A stretch of 45,181 nucleotides of DNA from Acidobacteriota bacterium. Its GTDB lineage: Bacteria > Acidobacteriota > Thermoanaerobaculia > Multivoradales > JAGPDF01. The notes under the pieces are model-generated. The model ran no database searches and was not told the DNA's origin. It worked only from the letters and a program-made list of their open reading frames with translations. The DNA is taken from NCBI GenBank assembly GCA_017860005.1, contig JAFNAE010000009.1, positions 1-45,181 on the forward strand. The letters run 5' to 3'. Positions 41,018 through 45,181 of the stretch are shown piece after piece. Position 1 is the stretch's first letter. Every line of letters begins with the position of its first letter. A program made the position numbers and the translations under genes.

Positions 41018-42871
41018 TCAGCGCGGCGGGTCCCGATCCGCGCCGGCTGCCCGGCGCCGGCGCGGCAGGTCGAGGCCGCTGCGCGCGTACTTCTCGAGCG
41101 GCAGGAGCCGGGGCGTGCGGCCCGCGTAGCCGAAGTACCAGGCGGAGCGGTCGGGATAGCGGCGGCGCCAGAGCTCGAGGTTGGCCGACGCGTCCCGCCG
41201 CGGCCCCTGGTAGCGCAGGAAGAGGACGTCGTCATCGAGTCGCGGCGAGTTGTAGCGCGGGAAGAAGGCCCAGCTCAGCTCGAGGCTCGGCGGCACGACC
41301 GTGTCGTGGAAGACCACCGCATGGTGGATGCCGCGCGCGGCGAGCAGGCGGGGCAGGACGTGCTGGGCCTCCGCCATGCGGTGGAGATTGGCGAGCTGGA
41401 CGGGAAGGAACATGGCGAGCCCGACCGCCGTGGCCGCGGCGACCAGGCGGAGCGCGCGCCGTGCCGAGGTCGCCGGGGAGCCGCCCAGCCGGCCGGCGGC
41501 GGCGAGCCGGAGGAGGCCGTCGGCGGAGAGCAGGCAGAGCAGCGGCACGGTCTCGAACAGGTAGAGCGGTCCGGTCGCGCCGACACCGGTCTTGGGCGCC
41601 AGCACGCGATAGACCCAGGCCGCGCCGACCATTCCCCACAGCAGCGTCGCGCGCGGCGAACGGCGGGCGAAGGCGCAGAAGGCGAGCGACAGCGGCCAGC
41701 CGAACAGCCAGAGGTTCTGGCGCAGCAGGTGGCCGCCGAGCGACATCGCATAGAGGCCCAGGCTGCCCGGCACGAAGAGCCCGGCCAGGCCGCGCCCCGG
41801 AGCGTCGGAGGCCTCGTAGCCGCTGACCAGCGCGCTGCCGGTCTGGTACCGGTTGGCGGCGAGGAAGAGCGCGGCGCCGAAGGCGAGCGGCGCCACGAAG
41901 GCGAGCGCGCGGCGCCAGGGCGCCAAGCCTCCAGCCGGGCGCTGGCGGAGCGCCACCCAGGCCGCCGCGACCAGGGCGAAGAGCGCGCCGGGCAAGGGCC
42001 GCACCAGCACGCCGAAACCGAGCACTCCCGCCGCGGCGAGCTGCCAGGGCAGCGGCCGCCGCGCCTCCTCGGCGCGCGCCAGGCAGACGAGACCCGCGAC
42101 CAGGCAGAGCGCCGAAGCCGGTTGCGACAGCGCGGTGGCGCCGGTCAGCAGCACCTGCGGCGAGAGCGCGAACAGGGCCACCGCGAACGCGGCCGCGGCG
42201 CCGCCGAAGATCCGGCGGCCGAGCGCGAAGGTGGCGAGCGCGAGCGCCGCGCAGAGCGCCGGCACGACCAGGTGCTCGGCGCCCAGCGCACCGCCCGCCG
42301 CGAGCAGGATCGGGTGCCCGACCGGGTACTTGCCGTAGCGCGCGGCCTCGGTGAGCACCACGTACTGCTCCCGGTAGAACTCGAGGTCCGAGCCGGGAGA
42401 GGGCGCGGTGAACGAGCCCGTGCGCAGGGTCTGGGCGATGAAGCGGTAGACGTGCTCGTCGTCGAGCACGGCGGCGTGGCCGAGCACGAAGCGCCCGATC
42501 GCCCAGGTCGCGGCGAGCACGAGCAGGGCGGCGGCGCACGCCACCGCGAGCCCGCCGCGCCGGGTCCCGGCGCGGCGGAGGAGCCGGGCCACGCGGCCGC
42601 CGCCGGAGCCCGCGCCGGCGGCCACCAGGCCGGCCGTGGCGGCGAGTCCGAACAGGACGAAGAGGGCGCCGTGGGCGAGCTCCTTGGTGAGCAGGTGGAA
42701 GCTGCCGTAGCCCTGCGGCAGCCAGTAGCCGTCGTAGAACTGGGCGCCGGCGGCGTAGTAGGCGGCGATCGAGAGCAGCGCCAGCCCGAGCCCCGCCGCG
42801 CGCATCGGCAGGCGCGAGCGTGCGCCCGCGCGCGCGGTCTCCAGCCCGCCGTCCGAGGTCACCGGGTCCAC
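41018..42871 (-). CDS. GT-C family membrane glycosyltransferase (ArnT/PMT-like)
   Basis: This 617-residue protein has about ten or more membrane helices. The first large extracytoplasmic loop contains VLDDEHVYRFIAQTLRTG, an acidic D-D-E motif typical of the catalytic loop of GT-C enzymes. EFYREQYVV and KYPVGHPILLA follow it, as in dolichyl/undecaprenyl-phosphate-sugar-dependent transferases. A soluble C-terminal domain of about 100 residues (from HHAVVFHDTVVPPSLEL) completes it. The likely role is transfer of a lipid-linked sugar to a lipid or protein in the periplasm; donor and acceptor are unknown. GTG 42871 is the assumed start; GTG 42862 is an alternative. Confidence 0.72.
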   Translation of the reverse strand: MDPVTSDGGLETARAGARSRLPMRAAGLGLALLSIAAYYAAGAQFYDGYWLPQGYGSFHLLTKELAHGALFVLFGLAATAGLVAAGAGSGGGRVARLLRRAGTRRGGLAVACAAALLVLAATWAIGRFVLGHAAVLDDEHVYRFIAQTLRTGSFTAPSPGSDLEFYREQYVVLTEAARYGKYPVGHPILLAAGGALGAEHLVVPALCAALALATFALGRRIFGGAAAAFAVALFALSPQVLLTGATALSQPASALCLVAGLVCLARAEEARRPLPWQLAAAGVLGFGVLVRPLPGALFALVAAAWVALRQRPAGGLAPWRRALAFVAPLAFGAALFLAANRYQTGSALVSGYEASDAPGRGLAGLFVPGSLGLYAMSLGGHLLRQNLWLFGWPLSLAFCAFARRSPRATLLWGMVGAAWVYRVLAPKTGVGATGPLYLFETVPLLCLLSADGLLRLAAAGRLGGSPATSARRALRLVAAATAVGLAMFLPVQLANLHRMAEAQHVLPRLLAARGIHHAVVFHDTVVPPSLELSWAFFPRYNSPRLDDDVLFLRYQGPRRDASANLELWRRRYPDRSAWYFGYAGRTPRLLPLEKYARSGLDLPRRRRAAGADRDPPR

Positions 42872-42990
42872 CGGGGCCGAGGATAGCGGGCGCGGCGGCG
42901 CGCAGGCGAGGGCGGGCGCGGCGCGGGTCCGCTCCGGGAGTGGCGCGCTGCATAGACGCCGCCCGGCGGGCGCGCCAGCCTCGATGCGCG

Positions 42991-44445
42991 ATGAAGGGGG
43001 CCCTGGCGGCGATCGTGCTGGCGCTCGCGGGAGCGGCAGCCGCGCCGGCCGACGATTTCTACGTCGACCCCGTGCTCGGCTCGCCTGCGGGCGACGGCAG
43101 CGCGGCGAATCCCTGGCGTACGCTCCAGGAGGTCGTCGAGGCGGGCCTGATCGAGACCCGCGACTGGGAGTCGCACCCGTACGTACCCGGTCTCGGCTTC
43201 GTGATCGTGAACCCCGGCGCGCCGGTCGGCGCCGGCGACACGATCTGGCTGCGCACCGGGTATCACGGCGAGCTCTTCCTGCGCGGCGCCTACAACGCCG
43301 CTCCGATCACGATCGCCGCCGAGCCGGGCCACGCGCCGCGCCTGTCGAGCGTGCTGCTCCAGGCGACGCAGAACTGGATCGTGCGCGGCCTCTCGGTCAG
43401 TCCCGCGCACGCCGCGCCGCCGCTCGGGCCCGGCACCATCGTCGAGGTCGAGAGCCACGACTGGTGGGGCCCATCCTGGGACGACACGATCGAGGACTGC
43501 GAGATCTTCACCGTCGCCGACGCCTCGGCGTGGGGCGCCGACGAATGGGTGAACGACGCCTCGAGCGGCGTGGGCGTCGGCGGCGACCGGATCACCATCC
43601 GCGACAACCGGATCCGCAACGTGCGCTTCGGCATCGGCGTGGGCGGCGCGGACGCGCGCGTCGCCTGGAATCTCGTGGACGGATTCTCGGCCGACGGACT
43701 GCGCGGCCTGGGCGACGGCGACGTGTTCGAGTACAACCGGGTCCAGAACGCCTACGTCGGGGGCGCGCTCGACGGCAACCACGACGACGGCTTCCAGAGC
43801 TGGTCGGTGGGACCCGGCGGCGTCGGCACGGGGGAGGTGCGCGGCGTGGTGCTGCGCGGCAACGTGATCATCAATCACCTGGACCCCGGGCACCCCCTGC
43901 GCTCGACGCTCCAGGGCATCGGCTGCTTCGACGGCCTGTTCGTCGACTGGGTGGTCGAGGACAACGTCGTGATCACCGACCACTGGCACGGCATCAGTCT
44001 CTACGGCGCGCGCGACTCGCGCATCGTCAACAACACGGTCATCGACCTGAACGGGACGAACCCGGGCCCGCCCTGGATCATGGTCAACGACCACGACGAC
44101 GGCACGCCCAGCCAGAACGTCGTCGTGCGCAACAACCTGGCGACCGACTACTCCCTGACCGGCATCGCCATCGTCGCCGACCACAATCTCGAGGTCCAGG
44201 ATCCGGCGGCCTTGTTCGTCGCGCCGCCGTTCGACGTCCACCTGGTGCCCGGGACGCCCGCGGTCGATGCCGGCAGCCCGCTGCTCGCGCCGCCGTGGGA
44301 CGCCGAGCGCGTGCCGCGTCCGCAGGGCCCGGCGCCCGATCTCGGCGCGCTCGAGCGCTGCCCAGCCTGCCTGTTCACCGACGGCTTCGAGCGCGGCGAC
44401 GCCTCGTCCTGGTCGCTCGCGTCGCCGGGTCCCCACCGCCCCTGA
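42991..44445 (+). CDS. Secreted right-handed beta-helix protein
   Basis: This is a 484-residue exported protein. A signal peptide (about residues 1-20, ending AAAAPADD) is followed by FYVDPVLGSPAGDGSAANPWRTLQ, the usual opening of DUF1565/pectate-lyase-like proteins. Repeated short rungs come next (TIEDCEIF, ITIRDNRIRNV, VVLRGNVIINH, WVVEDNVVITDH, SRIVNNTVIDL, VVVRNNLATDY), consistent with parallel beta-helix coils; no catalytic residues can be assigned. After a VDAGSPLL...DLGALE linker, the C-terminus holds FTDGFERGDASSWS. The same pattern ends the metalloprotease at 18229-19695. A polysaccharide-binding or lyase role is only family-based. Confidence 0.8.
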   Translation: MKGALAAIVLALAGAAAAPADDFYVDPVLGSPAGDGSAANPWRTLQEVVEAGLIETRDWESHPYVPGLGFVIVNPGAPVGAGDTIWLRTGYHGELFLRGAYNAAPITIAAEPGHAPRLSSVLLQATQNWIVRGLSVSPAHAAPPLGPGTIVEVESHDWWGPSWDDTIEDCEIFTVADASAWGADEWVNDASSGVGVGGDRITIRDNRIRNVRFGIGVGGADARVAWNLVDGFSADGLRGLGDGDVFEYNRVQNAYVGGALDGNHDDGFQSWSVGPGGVGTGEVRGVVLRGNVIINHLDPGHPLRSTLQGIGCFDGLFVDWVVEDNVVITDHWHGISLYGARDSRIVNNTVIDLNGTNPGPPWIMVNDHDDGTPSQNVVVRNNLATDYSLTGIAIVADHNLEVQDPAALFVAPPFDVHLVPGTPAVDAGSPLLAPPWDAERVPRPQGPAPDLGALERCPACLFTDGFERGDASSWSLASPGPHRP

Positions 44446-44654
44446 GCCCGTACCCCGCCCGACGGGCCGAAGCGGTCCGTCCCCCCGTCCGGGGCGCTGC
44501 GCGGATCGGCGTACCTTGCGCGGCCGCCCGGTCGAAGGTCCCGCCCGCGCGCGCCTGCGCCCCGCGGATCGGTCAGAATGGACGCGACCGCGGTTGGAGT
44601 CCCGAGCGCGGCGGGTGCGGGGGATCGCCCGCTGCCGCCGGGAAGGGGGAGGCG
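44446..44654. other. Intergenic region before the Coa1-like gene
   Basis: I see no gene in these 209 bp. A small CCCC-CGTCC-GGGG hairpin near 44495-44512 may end the beta-helix transcript. The last 12 bp hold the G-rich ribosome-binding tract of the next gene. Confidence 0.4.
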
Positions 44655-45086
44655 ATGGAGCCGCAGGTGCAACGCTCCTGGTGGGAGCGCAACTGGAAGT
44701 GGGTGGTGCCCGCCGGCTGCGGGACGGTCGTCGTGCTGGCGGCGATCGTCGCGGGCGGCATGGTCGGGTTGTTGTTCGGCGCGATGAAGAAGTCGGACGC
44801 CTACGCGCGCGGCCTCGAGCGGGCGCGCGCGGACTGCGAGGTGCAGCGGGAGCTGGGCGCGCCGGTCGAAGCGGGTTTCTTCACCGGCGGCTCGATCCAG
44901 GTGACCGGGCCCTCCGGGCACGCCGAGCTCTCGATCCCGCTCTCGGGGGCGGCGGCGAAGGGCACGCTCTACGTCCACGCCACCAAGGAAGCGGGACGCT
45001 GGACCTTCGAGCTGCTCGAGGTCGAGGTCGCCGGCCGCGCGGAGCGCATCGACCTGCTGCCCGAAGACCGGCCGGTCTGCGACTGA
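44655..45086 (+). CDS. Coa1-like single-pass membrane protein
   Basis: This is a 143-residue protein: a short cytoplasmic N-terminus with WWERNWKWVVPAGCG, one membrane helix (about residues 17-42), then a small soluble domain with KSDAYARGLERARADCEVQ, SIQVTGPSGHAELSIPLSG and KGTLYVHATKEAGRWTFEL. This helix-plus-domain arrangement resembles the Coa1/Tim21-like family related to cytochrome oxidase assembly factor 1, which is widespread and uncharacterised in bacteria. A GGGGGAGG tract precedes ATG 44655 with short spacing. No oxidase genes are in the window, so an oxidase role is unsupported here. Confidence 0.65.
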   Translation: MEPQVQRSWWERNWKWVVPAGCGTVVVLAAIVAGGMVGLLFGAMKKSDAYARGLERARADCEVQRELGAPVEAGFFTGGSIQVTGPSGHAELSIPLSGAAAKGTLYVHATKEAGRWTFELLEVEVAGRAERIDLLPEDRPVCD

Positions 45087-45098
45087 GCGGGGCGCGGC

Positions 45099-45181
45099 TC
45101 AGAGCGTGCGCTGCCAATAGCCGACGTCGATCCAGCGGCCGAGCTTGAAGCCGATCTCGCGGAAGTGGGCCACCTTCACCA
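45099..45181 (-). CDS. GNAT acetyltransferase, phosphinothricin-acetyltransferase type (partial)
   Basis: Only the last 27 codons are inside the window. The minus strand ends VAHFREIGFKLGRWIDVGYW and then QRTL-stop, which matches the C-terminus of the Pat/YwnH-like N-acetyltransferases (REVGFKFGRWxDVGxWQ). The start and acetyl-CoA site are beyond the right edge. It converges on the Coa1-like gene with a 12-bp gap. Confidence 0.72.
   Translation of the reverse strand, partial: VKVAHFREIGFKLGRWIDVGYWQRTL

Noticed and set aside
41306-42886. Plus-strand frame of about 526 codons opposite the glycosyltransferase
   Set aside because: Glu/Arg/Gln-rich composition is the antisense image of a membrane protein; no domains, and the minus strand has clear helices and a GT-C motif.

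Overview
The window is about 45 kb of very GC-rich, densely packed bacterial chromosome with no phage, insertion-sequence or plasmid genes and no rRNA or tRNA that I can recognise. Several traits together suggest a non-photosynthetic Gram-negative from the Acidobacteriota (Thermoanaerobaculia/Holophagae-like) or a neighbouring deltaproteobacterial-type phylum. These are a VWFA-related protein of the acidobacterial type, a bactofilin, a fused AroD-AroE enzyme, a TonB receptor, large multiheme cytochromes and an ImuA/ImuB/DnaE2 mutasome. This placement is inference from gene content, not a computed phylogeny.

Layout. (1) 1-13.2 kb is a region of DNA-damage mutagenesis and signalling. The 5' part of dnaE2 lies at the left edge on the minus strand, and imuA-imuB lie 8 kb away on the same strand. 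Between them are a GNAT acetyltransferase, a VWFA-like secreted protein, a universal stress protein, a TonB receptor with a small membrane protein, and a three-PAS GGDEF-EAL protein whose start overlaps the end of imuB. Upstream of both dnaE2 and imuA lies nearly the same 17-bp sequence (15/17 identical), two GCGTAA-like half-sites 11 bp apart; this is a candidate shared damage-response operator. (2) 13.2-19.7 kb is mixed: a SAM-methyltransferase-like protein, bactofilin, an L-2-hydroxyglutarate oxidase (LhgO)-type oxidoreductase, PhzF, MtgA and a secreted metalloprotease. It also holds two long inverted-repeat elements. (3) 19.7-28.1 kb is a complete, tightly overlapped tryptophan operon in the order aroDE-trpE-G-D-C-F-B-A. 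Its leader contains a promoter, a short ORF with a Trp codon, and a 12-bp hairpin that holds the Shine-Dalgarno sequence and competes with a 10-bp alternative pairing, so it looks like an attenuator. (4) 28.1-31.1 kb has an esterase, a cytosolic trypsin-like protease and an AmpG-like permease.

(5) 31.4-37.8 kb, minus strand, is the most striking region: a three-gene operon encoding a six-heme NapC/NirT-type membrane cytochrome, a protein with 21 CXXCH motifs fused to a cytochrome b domain, and a protein with 11 CXXCH motifs fused to a cytochrome b domain. That makes 38 c-heme sites plus two quinol-type b domains. It recalls the ImcH and CbcL inner-membrane quinol oxidases of metal-reducing bacteria, but with a larger heme count and a paired arrangement. 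(6) 37.9-45.2 kb holds a second universal stress protein, a PLP aminotransferase, two membrane proteins (one a GT-C glycosyltransferase), a secreted beta-helix protein, a Coa1-like membrane protein and the end of another GNAT gene.

The metalloprotease and the beta-helix protein end in the same short FxDG...WS motif, which suggests a common surface-sorting or processing signal.
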